DNA of 64,000 nt, taken from positions 4,340,001-4,404,000 of the forward strand of contig NZ_CP007139.1 in assembly GCF_000724625.1 (NCBI RefSeq), given 5' to 3'. Below the pieces are notes generated by a model. The model was given only the letters and a program-made list of their open reading frames with translations. It made no database searches and had not been told where the DNA came from. Positions 26,032 through 34,601 of this stretch are shown piece by piece. This stretch comes from Fimbriimonas ginsengisoli Gsoil 348 (GTDB lineage: Bacteria > Armatimonadota > Fimbriimonadia > Fimbriimonadales > Fimbriimonadaceae). Each line of letters opens with the position of its first letter. Position 1 is the first letter of the stretch. Both the position numbers and the translations under genes were made by a program.

Positions 26032-26916
26032 ATGACGATCGTCTTTGGTTGGATGTTGCAGATGCCTCTGGGTCGGATTGCCTTTCTCACTCTAGTTGCC
26101 GGCCTTGGTGCTTTACTCGCCGGTGGTTGTGGCGGTGGGAGCACGGGACGCTCGTCTGTGTATCCGTTGTCCGTTGCCCGCCTTAAGACGCTCAATCGAG
26201 GGCTGTTCATGTATATGGGGGATTGGGACGAGCGGCTGCCGTTGGCTGACTCCTGGATGGAGGGGCTGACTCCTTATGTCCACGATCCGGAGGCGTTCCA
26301 CTCGCCCGCGCTCGAGGACTCGCACTTTGGATACGCGTTGAATTCGGCAGTCGCCGGTCACACCTTTACCGAGTTTTCAAGCCCGGCATCGGTCGTCACG
26401 TTCTTCGACTCCAGGGTGTTAAGGGCAGACGCGACGGCTTCGCTGGACACAATGCCCACGCCGCCGCGGTACATCACGCGGAATACGATCGCCTATCTGG
26501 ATGGCCACGTTCAGGACGAGATCACCGATCAAACTCCCCCGGCCGACCTGTATCAGGAGTCGCGCACACGCCTCAAACGCGTTGCGCTCGGGATGGCGAT
26601 GTACGGTAGCGATTACGACGACCGGCTTCCTTTCGCCGGCAAGTGGATGGACCAACTCTCGCCTTACGTAACGACTGCCAACAGTTTCCGCTCGCCGGCG
26701 GTGGAGCTTGCGAATCCAGCGAATTACGGCTTTGCCCTAAACCAGGGGATCGCTTCGCACAGCTTCGCCGAGTTCGACAATCCGGCGACGATGATTTCGA
26801 TCTTCGATTCGACGCTCCTGAACAGAAACGCAACTGGTCCGACGACCACGGTGCCGAGTCCGCCCAGATACGGCTTGAACAATACGATCGCGTATCTCGA
26901 CGGGCATGTCCCGTAG
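26032..26916 (+). CDS. exported protein with two tandem pseudopilin-like DGH domains
   Basis: This 294-residue product has a hydrophobic export signal ending LLAGGCGGG, probably a lipoprotein. Two homologous halves follow: LKTLNRGLFMYMGDWDERLPLADSWMEGL through NTIAYLDGHV (about 46-162), and LKRVALGMAMYGSDYDDRLPFAGKWMDQL through NTIAYLDGHV (about 182-293). Each resembles the globular domain of DUF1559-type pseudopilins with the final DGH motif, but the pilin N-terminal helix is gone. In-frame ATGs at 26053 and 26062 could be the real start. The function is unknown; a surface or periplasmic role is inferred. Confidence 0.75.
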   Translation: MTIVFGWMLQMPLGRIAFLTLVAGLGALLAGGCGGGSTGRSSVYPLSVARLKTLNRGLFMYMGDWDERLPLADSWMEGLTPYVHDPEAFHSPALEDSHFGYALNSAVAGHTFTEFSSPASVVTFFDSRVLRADATASLDTMPTPPRYITRNTIAYLDGHVQDEITDQTPPADLYQESRTRLKRVALGMAMYGSDYDDRLPFAGKWMDQLSPYVTTANSFRSPAVELANPANYGFALNQGIASHSFAEFDNPATMISIFDSTLLNRNATGPTTTVPSPPRYGLNNTIAYLDGHVP

Positions 26917-26919
26917 ACG

Positions 26920-26944
26920 GTTCTGCGACCCGCTCCGGGGTCGG
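26920..26944 (+). repeat. TTCTGCGACC-type short hairpin repeat, copy 2
   Basis: GTTCTGCGACCC is followed by CCGGGGTCGG, which can fold back on itself. It is followed by further short hairpins (TTCCCCGGGTAGG / AAACCCGGGG) up to the end of metH. Confidence 0.55.
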
Positions 26945-27061
26945 TTCAGACCGGCACCTCTTCCCCGGGTAGGAAACCCGGGGCTAATTTCTGGCACCCT
27001 TCCAGGGTGGATGCGCGGAAGGGAGAATGCTGGCAGGGGGCCATGTCAGCCTATGCAGGAA

Positions 27062-28756
27062 TTAGCGGATGTTGAAGTACTTCGCGTCGGGATGGTGGAC
27101 GATGATCGCGCTGGTGCTTTGCTCGGGGACTAACATGAATTCCTCGCTTAGCTCCAGGCCGATCTCTTCCGGACGCAGGAGATCGAAGAGCTTTGCCTGA
27201 TCCTCTAAGTTAGGGCAGGCGGGGTAGCCGAAGGAGTAACGAGCGCCGTGGTAGCGGGCACTGAAGAGGAGCCGCATCTCCTCGGGCTCCTGGTCGCCGA
27301 TTCCCATCTCGAGGCGGATCTGACGGTGCCAATACTCGGCCAACGCCTCCGCCGTCTCGACCCCCATGCCGTGTACGTACAGGTAGTCCTGGTAGTCGCC
27401 TCGATCGAAGAGACTCCTTTCCAGCACAGAAGTATCTCCGCCGACGGTGACCACGTGGAAGGCTACGGTATCGACAATTCCGGAGCCTACTGGCTGGAAG
27501 AAATCGCTGAGGCACTGACGCCGGCCGTCTCGCTGGCGAGGGAAGTTGAACCGGGTTCGCTCGGTTCGGGCGTCGTCTTGATAAATGATCAGGTCGTTCC
27601 CTTCGCTGGCGCAAGGGAAGTAGCCCCATTTAACGCGCGGCTTGAGAACCGACGCCAACTCTCGCTTGAGACGCTCGAAGACCGGTTCGACGTTTTCCGC
27701 GAGCCATTGGGTGAATTCCGGGTTGGACATGCCGTCCGGGCGCTTATATTGCCACTGGCCACGGAATAGGGCGATCGGGTTGATGTACTTGTACAGCTCG
27801 AAAATGTCGAACTTGGTGTGCTTGCGGTCGCCGTAGAAAGGGAGCTTCGGCGGTTCGGCGACGGGCTCGACATCGGAGCGCTCGCCGGTGAAGACGTAGA
27901 GCGCGGAGTCGATGACTCCGACCCGGTGGCTCTGCACCCGGGGCGTCGCCTCATCGACTTCTTCCACCGCGGGAGCCGGACGCTCCAAGGTTGCGGTGCC
28001 GGTTCGGCCGAGATCGCCCATGAGGCGCAGCCCCTCGAAAGCGTCCTGGGCGTAAAAGACCTGGCCCTCGTAGATGTCCCTAAGATCTTGCTCGACGTAT
28101 CCTCGGGTAAGCGCGGCTCCGCCGAGAATGACCGGCATATCGCTCAACCCGCGCTGGTTCATCTCCAGCAGGTTGTCGCGCATGATGAGCGTGCTTTTTA
28201 CGAGGAGTCCGCTCATGCCGATGACTTGGCAGCGGTGTTCTTCGGCTTTTTCGAGGATCGAGTTGATCGGTTGCTTGATGCCAATGTTGACGACCCGGTA
28301 GCCGTTGTTCGAAAGGATGATGTCGACGAGGTTCTTGCCGATGTCGTGGACGTCCCCGGCGACGGTGGCCAGCAAGATCGAGCCTTTCTCCGATCCTTCG
28401 ACCTTCTCCATATGCGGCTCCAGGTGGCGCACCGCCGTCTTCATCACCTCCGCGCTCTGGAGCACGAACGGAAGCTGCATCTTGCCGGAGCCGAACAGCT
28501 CACCGACGGTTTTCATACCGTCGAGCAGGATCTCGTTAATGATCTGCAACGGCGGATAGACGGCCATCGCCTCGTCGAGGTCGCGCTCGAGGTTCTTCTT
28601 GATCCCGTCGACGATGTGCTTCTTCAGCCGGTCCTCAACGCCAAGCCCTTCGAACGGATCGGCCGACCCGCTGGAGAGCTTAACCGTCTCAAACCGCGCC
28701 ATCAACTCATGGAGCGGATCGTAGGTACAAACCTTCTCCGGACCGGCTTCAGACAC
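27062..28756 (-). CDS. metH: methionine synthase, cobalamin-binding and activation half (split MetH)
   Basis: This 564-residue protein carries the C-terminal modules of cobalamin-dependent methionine synthase: the four-helix cap (LLDGMKTVGELFGSGKMQLPFVLQSAEVMK), the B12 domain with base-off ligand His in AGDVHDIGKN and downstream GMSGLLVKST and ILGGAALTR, then the AdoMet-dependent reactivation domain (FPRQRDG, RYSFGYPACPNLEDQ). The homocysteine and methyltetrahydrofolate domains are absent and must come from another gene. It therefore serves methyl transfer and reactivation as a separate subunit. No cobalamin riboswitch was recognised upstream. Confidence 0.93.
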   Translation of the reverse strand: MSEAGPEKVCTYDPLHELMARFETVKLSSGSADPFEGLGVEDRLKKHIVDGIKKNLERDLDEAMAVYPPLQIINEILLDGMKTVGELFGSGKMQLPFVLQSAEVMKTAVRHLEPHMEKVEGSEKGSILLATVAGDVHDIGKNLVDIILSNNGYRVVNIGIKQPINSILEKAEEHRCQVIGMSGLLVKSTLIMRDNLLEMNQRGLSDMPVILGGAALTRGYVEQDLRDIYEGQVFYAQDAFEGLRLMGDLGRTGTATLERPAPAVEEVDEATPRVQSHRVGVIDSALYVFTGERSDVEPVAEPPKLPFYGDRKHTKFDIFELYKYINPIALFRGQWQYKRPDGMSNPEFTQWLAENVEPVFERLKRELASVLKPRVKWGYFPCASEGNDLIIYQDDARTERTRFNFPRQRDGRRQCLSDFFQPVGSGIVDTVAFHVVTVGGDTSVLERSLFDRGDYQDYLYVHGMGVETAEALAEYWHRQIRLEMGIGDQEPEEMRLLFSARYHGARYSFGYPACPNLEDQAKLFDLLRPEEIGLELSEEFMLVPEQSTSAIIVHHPDAKYFNIR

Positions 28757-28783
28757 GGTTAAGAAGGATACCGGGGTTCGGAT

Positions 28784-28939
28784 GGGCGTTGAGCGTTAAG
28801 GCGTTGGGCGTTAGGCGGGAAGGGGGTTCGAGTGTTATGGTATTAGGCTGTAGCAGAGGTGGCTGCCTGTCTCATAGGTCTCAGGGGTGCCATCCGTCCC
28901 GTCGACGGAAACGCCCAACGCCTTAACGCCACAACGCCC
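28784..28939. repeat. long inverted repeat of the GGGCGTTA family
   Basis: The arms 28784-28810 and 28912-28939 are complementary over 27-28 bases with one mismatch and one extra base. The repeat unit is GGGCGTT(A/G) with GCGTTAAGGC. It fills the space between metH and the Tat-exported aminotransferase-like gene. The same words occur at 48172-48202 and 50565-50640. Confidence 0.75.
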
Positions 28940-30232
28940 TCATCCAATTCCTTTCGTCGCGGCAATCCGCATCGCCTCCGCGAAGCGATCGATTTCGTCG
29001 ACGGTCGAGTAGACGTTCGGGGTGACTCGGATACCGGACATGTGATCGGTGCCGATCGTTGTCGTGTAGATCGAATGCTTGGCCAGGAGCCAGGCCTGGA
29101 GGTCGCCAGGCTTGATGTCGTCGATGGAAACCAGGGTGAGGGCGCACGAGTGGCGGGGATCAAGGTTGGTCGAGAACTTGACCTTCGGCAGGTCGACGAT
29201 CTTGTCGGTCCATCGATGTCGTAGATAGCGGAACCGGGCCGCTTTGCGCTCGACGCCGATCATCTCGTGGAAGGTGAGGGCCTCTCCGATCGCGTTGTGG
29301 TTAGCCGCTGGGTGGGTGCCGATCTCTTCGAACTTGCGGATATCTCCCTTCTGAGCTTCGCTGGAAGCCATCAGGGACCAGACCTCGGGAATGCGCGATT
29401 TCCGGATGTGGAGAAATCCGGTACCGAGGGGCGCCATCAGCCACTTGTGGAGGGACGTCCCGTAGAAGTCGCAGGCCAAGTCGTCGCGCATAAACGGGAA
29501 CTGGGCAAACGCGTGAGCCCCGTCCACCAGGACGGGGATCCCATGCCGGTTGCCTAGCTCGCAGACCTGACGGACGGGGAAGATCTGACCGTTCAAGAAC
29601 GACACCTGAGAGACGAGGATCAGCTTCGTTTCCTTTGTGATCCCTCTTTCGAAGATGTCGACCAGCTCGCGAGGATCTTTCGGAACCGTCGGCGGGACCA
29701 CCTGAACCATTCGGATGCCGTCACGCCGCTCCCGCTGCTGAAGCGTGGTGATATTCCGGGGGTAGTCGCTGGTGGTCGTCAGCACCTCGGCGCCGCGGGG
29801 GAGATCCAGACCGAAAAGGACATTCTCCAGCGATTCACTCGCGTTGCGGGTGATCGCGATCTCTTCGGCGTCGCAACCAAATGTGCGGGCGAGGCGGCGG
29901 CGAACGGATTCGACTTCCGGTTCGAGCTGCTGCCACATCACCTGGCTGGGAGCCTGATTACTGAACTCGATTTGCCGCCGCAGTACGTCTTGCACGACTC
30001 GCGGTGATGGGGAACAGCCGCCGTTGTTGAAGTTGACCACGTTCCGATCCAGCGAGAACGCTTGCTGAATCCCGCCCCAAAACTCCTCGTCCTGCGCGGC
30101 TACCTCCGGGTCGGCGTCGGTGGTGAGCATCAACCGTTCGACCCGGTCGAGCGTATCGTTTCGGAACGCCGCGAGCGCCACGGCGGCGCTCACGAAGTGG
30201 CGACGTGAAAGCATTTGTCCATCATGCGTCAA
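28940..30232 (-). CDS. Tat-exported PLP-dependent class V aminotransferase / isopenicillin N epimerase-like protein
   Basis: This 430-residue PLP enzyme of the cysteine desulfurase fold has an N-terminal twin-arginine signal (SRRHFVSAAVALAAF), so it is probably exported folded. Conserved features are NFNNGGCSPSP at the active-site entrance, ITRNASESLENVLFG, VLVDGAHAFAQFPF with the PLP-binding Asp and His, and GTSLHKWLMAPLGTGFLH with the Schiff-base Lys. The group contains epimerases and desulfurases, so the substrate is open. It is convergent with the repeat-filled gap after metH and divergent from the next pair. Confidence 0.88.
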   Translation of the reverse strand: MTHDGQMLSRRHFVSAAVALAAFRNDTLDRVERLMLTTDADPEVAAQDEEFWGGIQQAFSLDRNVVNFNNGGCSPSPRVVQDVLRRQIEFSNQAPSQVMWQQLEPEVESVRRRLARTFGCDAEEIAITRNASESLENVLFGLDLPRGAEVLTTTSDYPRNITTLQQRERRDGIRMVQVVPPTVPKDPRELVDIFERGITKETKLILVSQVSFLNGQIFPVRQVCELGNRHGIPVLVDGAHAFAQFPFMRDDLACDFYGTSLHKWLMAPLGTGFLHIRKSRIPEVWSLMASSEAQKGDIRKFEEIGTHPAANHNAIGEALTFHEMIGVERKAARFRYLRHRWTDKIVDLPKVKFSTNLDPRHSCALTLVSIDDIKPGDLQAWLLAKHSIYTTTIGTDHMSGIRVTPNVYSTVDEIDRFAEAMRIAATKGIG

Positions 30233-30269
30233 CTGCTATCCTCCGTGTATCTCTTGAGGGATTTGCTTT

Positions 30270-31268
30270 ATGAAATCGTTGCTTCTAGCCCGCATTGCCA
30301 TTGTTGCTTCATTGCTTGCTCCCTATAGCTTGGTCATCGCCCAAGGCGTGGAGACCGATCCGGCAATTTCTGGCCTGCTTAGCGGGCTTCGAGTCCCGCT
30401 GACGATGCAGGCGGCCGATCTCAGCGCCGACTATCACGCGGTTCGTATTTCTACCGGCGCGGCTCCGGATCCGGTCGCGGGCATGTTGCCGTTCATGATG
30501 CTCGGCGTCTCTACGACGGGAGGGGCGCAAAACCTCGACCTCCAGAAGGCGCTAGCTCTTAGTTGGACGAAAGGGGATATCGTGCTAGTTGGCGCCGAGC
30601 GATTCCTGGTTTCCTATAAGCTCGACCTCAACCCGGTGGATTTTGTCATGAGGACGGCACGCGTTCCGGGTCAAGAGGCGGAGAAGCCGGCACCTTTGCC
30701 CACGGATCTGCGGCTGGCCCTCGTGAAGCTGAACGCGATCCAAGAAATCGAATACGCGCCCAAGATGACTCCCGACAACTTCCGAAGGATTCTCGGTGCG
30801 GGGAGAGCCCCGACAGTGATGGACGCGGTGGGGGAGAGGGCCGACGAAACCGTAACGGTGAGCAACATGAAGCAGGTTGCGCTGTCCCTAGTTATGTACA
30901 CGAACGACTATGACGACGTTCTGCCTTACGCTCAAGGCACTCACGCGGTTCAGTACGTGACCTACCCGTACCTGAAGAACATCAAGGCGTGGGAAACTAG
31001 AAACCCCAATGGAGGGGAGTTTAGATTCAACCTCGCGGTGGGAGGGGTAAGTATGCCCGCGTTCGAGGCCCCGGCGGAAACCCCGATGGTTTACGAATCC
31101 AAAGCCTGGCCGGATGGCAAACGAACCGTGGGTTTCCTGGATGGCCACGTCAAGCGAGTGGATCAGGAAGAGTGGAAAAAGATGCAGAAATTCCTAACCC
31201 GTTGGCTTCCGGCATCGGGCAAGCCTTTTCCTCTCAATTACGGAAAGGACTGGAAACCGGCGGGATAA
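30270..31268 (+). CDS. exported DGH-motif protein (pseudopilin-like C-terminal domain)
   Basis: This 332-residue protein has a Sec signal peptide (LLLARIAIVASLLAPYSLVIAQ). The first 190 residues are of unknown fold. The last 140 match the globular domain of DUF1559-type pseudopilins: SNMKQVALSLVMYTNDYDDVLP, then PMVYESKAWPDGKRTVGFLDGHV. No pilin-type N-terminal helix is present. It lies 10 bases before a smaller gene with the same ending, so the two form an operon of paralogues closed by a strong hairpin at 31800. Confidence 0.8.
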   Translation: MKSLLLARIAIVASLLAPYSLVIAQGVETDPAISGLLSGLRVPLTMQAADLSADYHAVRISTGAAPDPVAGMLPFMMLGVSTTGGAQNLDLQKALALSWTKGDIVLVGAERFLVSYKLDLNPVDFVMRTARVPGQEAEKPAPLPTDLRLALVKLNAIQEIEYAPKMTPDNFRRILGAGRAPTVMDAVGERADETVTVSNMKQVALSLVMYTNDYDDVLPYAQGTHAVQYVTYPYLKNIKAWETRNPNGGEFRFNLAVGGVSMPAFEAPAETPMVYESKAWPDGKRTVGFLDGHVKRVDQEEWKKMQKFLTRWLPASGKPFPLNYGKDWKPAG

Positions 31269-31278
31269 GATAGGCATT

Positions 31279-31788
31279 ATGCGTCGCTCTCTCGTTTTTG
31301 CCCTGTCGGCGGTCGCGGTGGCTTCTGCCGTCGGCTTCCAGCGCCAGCTTAGCCCTCAGTTGCAGGTCAAGCAGATCGGGGCGGTCGTCAACACCAAGGC
31401 GCTGGCGATCGCGCTCAATATGTATGCCGAGGACGCAGACGGGATCTATCCAAACGTTCGTAATCTGAAATCGCTCAAGGTGGTGACTTGGCCCTACGTC
31501 AAGGACAAATCCACCTGGAAAACCGAGAACCCGAAGAGCGAGATCAGGTTCAACAGCTCGGTCGGCGGGGTGGCCAAAGCGTCGATCAAAAACCCCGCGG
31601 AAATCGTAATGTTCTACGAATCGAAGCCGTGGCCGGATGGTCTCCGGGCGGTTTCGTTTGTCGACGGCCACGCCCGCCTCGTTCACACTTTCGACTGGGG
31701 GAAGATCGCCGGCACCCTGGTGAACCGGGATCTCGCGAAGGTGGCGCTGCCGCTACCGGAAGATCTTGGCAAAGCTTGGAAGGACTGA
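31279..31788 (+). CDS. small exported DGH-motif protein, paralogue of its neighbour
   Basis: This 169-residue product has a signal peptide (FALSAVAVASAVGFQ) followed almost directly by the pseudopilin-like domain: VNTKALAIALNMYAEDADGIYP, WPYVKDKSTW, IVMFYESKPWPDGLRAVSFVDGH. The block FYESKPWPDG...DGH is close to the end of the preceding protein, so a tandem duplication followed by loss of the N-terminal part is likely. The function is unknown. Confidence 0.8.
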   Translation: MRRSLVFALSAVAVASAVGFQRQLSPQLQVKQIGAVVNTKALAIALNMYAEDADGIYPNVRNLKSLKVVTWPYVKDKSTWKTENPKSEIRFNSSVGGVAKASIKNPAEIVMFYESKPWPDGLRAVSFVDGHARLVHTFDWGKIAGTLVNRDLAKVALPLPEDLGKAWKD

Positions 31789-31799
31789 GCCAGAAAAAT

Positions 31800-31833
31800 A
31801 GCGACCTCGGGAAGTTGCCTTCCCGAGGTCGCT
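31800..31833. terminator. bidirectional hairpin terminator
   Basis: A perfect 15-base-pair stem (AGCGACCTCGGGAAG / CTTCCCGAGGTCGCT) with a TTGC loop is flanked by A-rich and T-rich sequence. It lies between two convergent genes and can serve both. Confidence 0.85.
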
Positions 31834-31852
31834 ACGCTATTTGAGTGTCCGA

Positions 31853-32569
31853 TTACTGGGTCGTGACCCAGGAATAGGTGCGGTGCGTGTACACCGATGG
31901 ATAGTAGATGGCGTCGGCCATTCGGGCGTCGCCCTTCACCATCCGCACGAGGACGTCCTTCTGCCGGTCGCTGGCGGTGTTGTTCCACCAATCCGTGAGG
32001 ATTCCGGCGGACGTGTCATTCAGGTCGGACTTCAGGATGTCCAGAGCTTCGATATAGCTCAGATCCTTCGGCTTGATCGATTTGGTCATGACCATGCGCA
32101 TCGGCCGCCAACTCGCCTCGGTGTTGGACCAATCCATGTTCGAGGCGTTCCAGTCGGGGGTCGTGGTCGTTGCGACGGTCGTCGTGGTGGTACCGGTGGT
32201 GTCGGTAGTCGTCGTGCTGGTCGTCGTGACCGTGGTATCGGGGAACCGATAGGCCAGCATGCGATCGTTGATCATGATCGCCTGTTTGTGGCTATTCGCA
32301 AGGCCCCACAAGAGCGCGTGTTCGACGCTGGAAGGGGCTCGATCGAGCATCGTAGCGAGGCAATAGCGGTCGCCACCGCTAAGCACGTCGTTCGCTCGCG
32401 ACTCGACGGCTTTTCGAACCTCCATATCCGACTTTCCGGACATGTCCCAATCCTTGTCGCTCCACATCATGGGGCGAGAAGTTTGGTATTCGGTGGTGGT
32501 CATCGTGTTCTGGGCGAACGCCGACATCGAGATCGTGGCTAGCGCGGCCAAGGTAAGTCTTTTCAGCAT
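31853..32569 (-). CDS. exported protein with Thr-rich linker, function unknown
   Basis: This 238-residue product has a clear signal peptide (LKRLTLAALATISMSAFAQ). The body has two helical parts separated by a very Thr-rich linker (TTSTTTTDTTGTTTTTVATT) at about 114-137. The first part includes SSVEHALLWGLANSHKQAIM; the second includes LSYIEALDILKSDL and DRQKDVLVRMVKGDARM. No family is recognised. A surface location is inferred from the signal and linker. Confidence 0.7.
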   Translation of the reverse strand: MLKRLTLAALATISMSAFAQNTMTTTEYQTSRPMMWSDKDWDMSGKSDMEVRKAVESRANDVLSGGDRYCLATMLDRAPSSVEHALLWGLANSHKQAIMINDRMLAYRFPDTTVTTTSTTTTDTTGTTTTTVATTTTPDWNASNMDWSNTEASWRPMRMVMTKSIKPKDLSYIEALDILKSDLNDTSAGILTDWWNNTASDRQKDVLVRMVKGDARMADAIYYPSVYTHRTYSWVTTQ

Positions 32570-32711
32570 AGGGGCTCTCCTCTTTCAGTAGGCGGGCGGG
32601 CAAACGCCACCGCGCCTCACGAAGTTATTGAAGGAGAGACCCCAGCAATTGTTTCAGGCAGTCCTAGGTCCTTTCCCCTTAATCTTCGCTCATTCGTAGT
32701 GCCGGCCAAAG

Positions 32712-34010
32712 TTACGCGGGGCGAACGCCGGTCGCCAACAAAGTGTGCTCCGCGTGACGCAAATGGTGATCGAGGCTGAACAGCTCTTCGACTTCTTCGG
32801 GAGTGAGGCGCTCCCGGACATCGGGATCTTCAGCGACGCTCGACTTGAAGTCGAACCCTTCCCACGCCTTCGCGGCGTTCCGCTGGGCGACTTTGTAGGC
32901 GGCTTCCCGCGACATGCCGGCATGGATGAGGGCGATCATTACATGCTCGCTGAAGACCAAGTCTCCCATCTGACGCAAGTTCTTCGCCATGTTCTCGGGG
33001 AACACGACCAATCCCTTCAGGATCGTCGTCAGCCGTCCCAGCATGAAGTCCGCAAGCTGGCACGAATCGGGGAAGACGATTCGCTCCAAGGAGGAGTTGG
33101 TCAGGTCGCGCTCGTGCCAGGTGGCCACGCTTTCGAGCATCGCGTGGGAGTTACCGCGGAGCAGTCGGGCGAGGCCGCAAACCGTCTCCGAGTTCCAAGG
33201 GTTCCGCTTGTGCGGCATTGCGCTGCTGCCGGTCTGACCCTGGGCGAATGCCTCCTGGACCTCCAGAATCTCCGTCCGCTGCAGGTTCCGCAACTCGGTA
33301 GCGATCCGCTCCAGTCCAGCGCCGAGGAGGGCGAGGACGTTTAGAAAGTTAGCGTGTCGGTCGCGGTTGATGATTTGCGTGCTGGCCGGATCGGGGCGAA
33401 GACCCAGGCGCTCGCAGACGATCGTCTCCATTTCTGGGGACGTGATCGCGTGGATTCCCACCGCGCCGGAGACTTTGCCGACCGCGATGTCCTCGCGTGC
33501 TTGCTTGAGGCGCTCGATGTTTCGCGAGAGCTCGGCGTACCAGTTGGCCGCCTTGAAGCCGAAGGTGATCGGCTCGGCGTGGATGCCGTGGGTCCGCCCA
33601 ATTTCGGGAGTCATCGCGTGTTCGTTCGCGAGCCGCTTGATCTCCGTCCCCAGCGCCTCGGCGCTGCGGATCAGGACATCGCCGGAGTCTCGCAACATCA
33701 TTCCGAGGGCGGTGTCGATCACGTCGTAACTGGTGACACCCATGTGAACGTAACGGCCGGCTTCGCCGATGTTCTCGGAGAGATTCCGGACGAACGCCAT
33801 GAGGTCGTGACGGGTTTCTTTCTCGATCTCGTCGCACCGGGCGAGGTCGAAACTGGATTTCGCGCGTACTGTTTCCAGCGCCTCCGCGGGTACCGCGCCA
33901 AGTTGCGCGTGAGCTTCGACGATCGCGATCTCCACCTCCTGCCACCGCTGGTATTTGGCTTCACGGGACCAAATGGCGTTCATGGCAGGGGTGGTATATC
34001 GCTCAATCAT
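32712..34010 (-). CDS. purB: adenylosuccinate lyase
   Basis: This fumarase-superfamily enzyme acts twice in purine synthesis, releasing fumarate from SAICAR and from adenylosuccinate. It shows the superfamily signature GSSAMPHKRNPWNSE, the substrate motif MGVTSYDVIDTA, the RTHGIHAEPITFG stretch with the general acid His, and NRDRHANFL. Length is 432 residues, as expected. It is transcribed away from rpsJ, from which a long inverted repeat separates it. Confidence 0.96.
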   Translation of the reverse strand: MIERYTTPAMNAIWSREAKYQRWQEVEIAIVEAHAQLGAVPAEALETVRAKSSFDLARCDEIEKETRHDLMAFVRNLSENIGEAGRYVHMGVTSYDVIDTALGMMLRDSGDVLIRSAEALGTEIKRLANEHAMTPEIGRTHGIHAEPITFGFKAANWYAELSRNIERLKQAREDIAVGKVSGAVGIHAITSPEMETIVCERLGLRPDPASTQIINRDRHANFLNVLALLGAGLERIATELRNLQRTEILEVQEAFAQGQTGSSAMPHKRNPWNSETVCGLARLLRGNSHAMLESVATWHERDLTNSSLERIVFPDSCQLADFMLGRLTTILKGLVVFPENMAKNLRQMGDLVFSEHVMIALIHAGMSREAAYKVAQRNAAKAWEGFDFKSSVAEDPDVRERLTPEEVEELFSLDHHLRHAEHTLLATGVRPA

Positions 34011-34020
34011 TCTTCTAAGG

Positions 34021-34114
34021 GTACCCGTGGCGCCGGCTTCCAGCCGGTAGCCTCTTACCCGGCAAACCGTGACGGAGAAGGGCTACCGGCTGGAAGCCGG
34101 CGCCACGATGGTAC
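34021..34114. repeat. 94-base palindromic element between purB and rpsJ
   Basis: The arms 34026-34052 and 34081-34107 are perfectly complementary over 27 bases (beginning CGTGGCGCCGGC). After a 2-base bulge, GTACC/GGTAC extends the stem. The loop is 28 bases. The words GGCTTCCAGCC and GGCACTGG-like pieces recur in the intergenic elements near 40800 and 63430. Confidence 0.8.
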
Positions 34115-34220
34115 AATGATTGCCGCCGAGAGGTTGGGGCGCTGATTGCCGGCGTTCGGAATTCACGGTCGAAACTCGTTCGGGCGCGTTTGCGCCTGAG
34201 ACGGACAAGAGAAAGTATCA

Positions 34221-34532
34221 ATGGCAGGAATTAAAATTCGCATTAGGCTTCGCGCCTACGATCACCGTATTATTGACAGCTCGGCGGAGAAGATCGTCGA
34301 CCAGGCGAAGCGCACCGGCGCCCGTGTTTCGGGCCCGATCCCGCTTCCTACCCACATCCGCAAGTTCTGCGTCATCCGCGGCCCGCACATCGACAAGGAG
34401 TCGATGGAGCACTTCGAGCTTCGGACCCACAACCGGCTCATCGACATCCTCGAGCCGACCAACAAGACGATCGATGCGCTAATGCGCCTCGACCTCCCGA
34501 GCGGCGTCGACATCGAAATCAAGTCGGCGTAA
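34221..34532 (+). CDS. rpsJ: 30S ribosomal protein S10
   Basis: This 103-residue ribosomal protein S10 is part of the 30S head and also acts in NusB-dependent antitermination. Motifs [40 protein letters not shown] and [12 protein letters not shown] are characteristic. A GAGAAAG lies upstream of the ATG. The gene stands alone with its own terminator and no rplC or tuf neighbour, unlike the usual S10 operon. Confidence 0.97.
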   Translation: MAGIKIRIRLRAYDHRIIDSSAEKIVDQAKRTGARVSGPIPLPTHIRKFCVIRGPHIDKESMEHFELRTHNRLIDILEPTNKTIDALMRLDLPSGVDIEIKSA

Positions 34533-34544
34533 GACCAACAAAGC

Positions 34545-34585
34545 AAAAAGACGACCCGCTCTAAGTAGAGCGGGGCGTCTTTTTT
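34545..34585. terminator. bidirectional intrinsic terminator after rpsJ
   Basis: The stem AAAAAGACG-A-CCCGCTCT / AGAGCGGG-G-CGTCTTTTT has an AAGT loop, with T- and A-tracts on both sides. It serves rpsJ and the convergent foldase gene. Confidence 0.92.
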
Positions 34586-34601
34586 GTTGGGGCGAGGTGG
34601 T

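Noticed and set aside
27818-28762. 314-codon frame antisense to metH
   Set aside because: metH motifs are complete on the minus strand; the antisense frame has no domain pattern.
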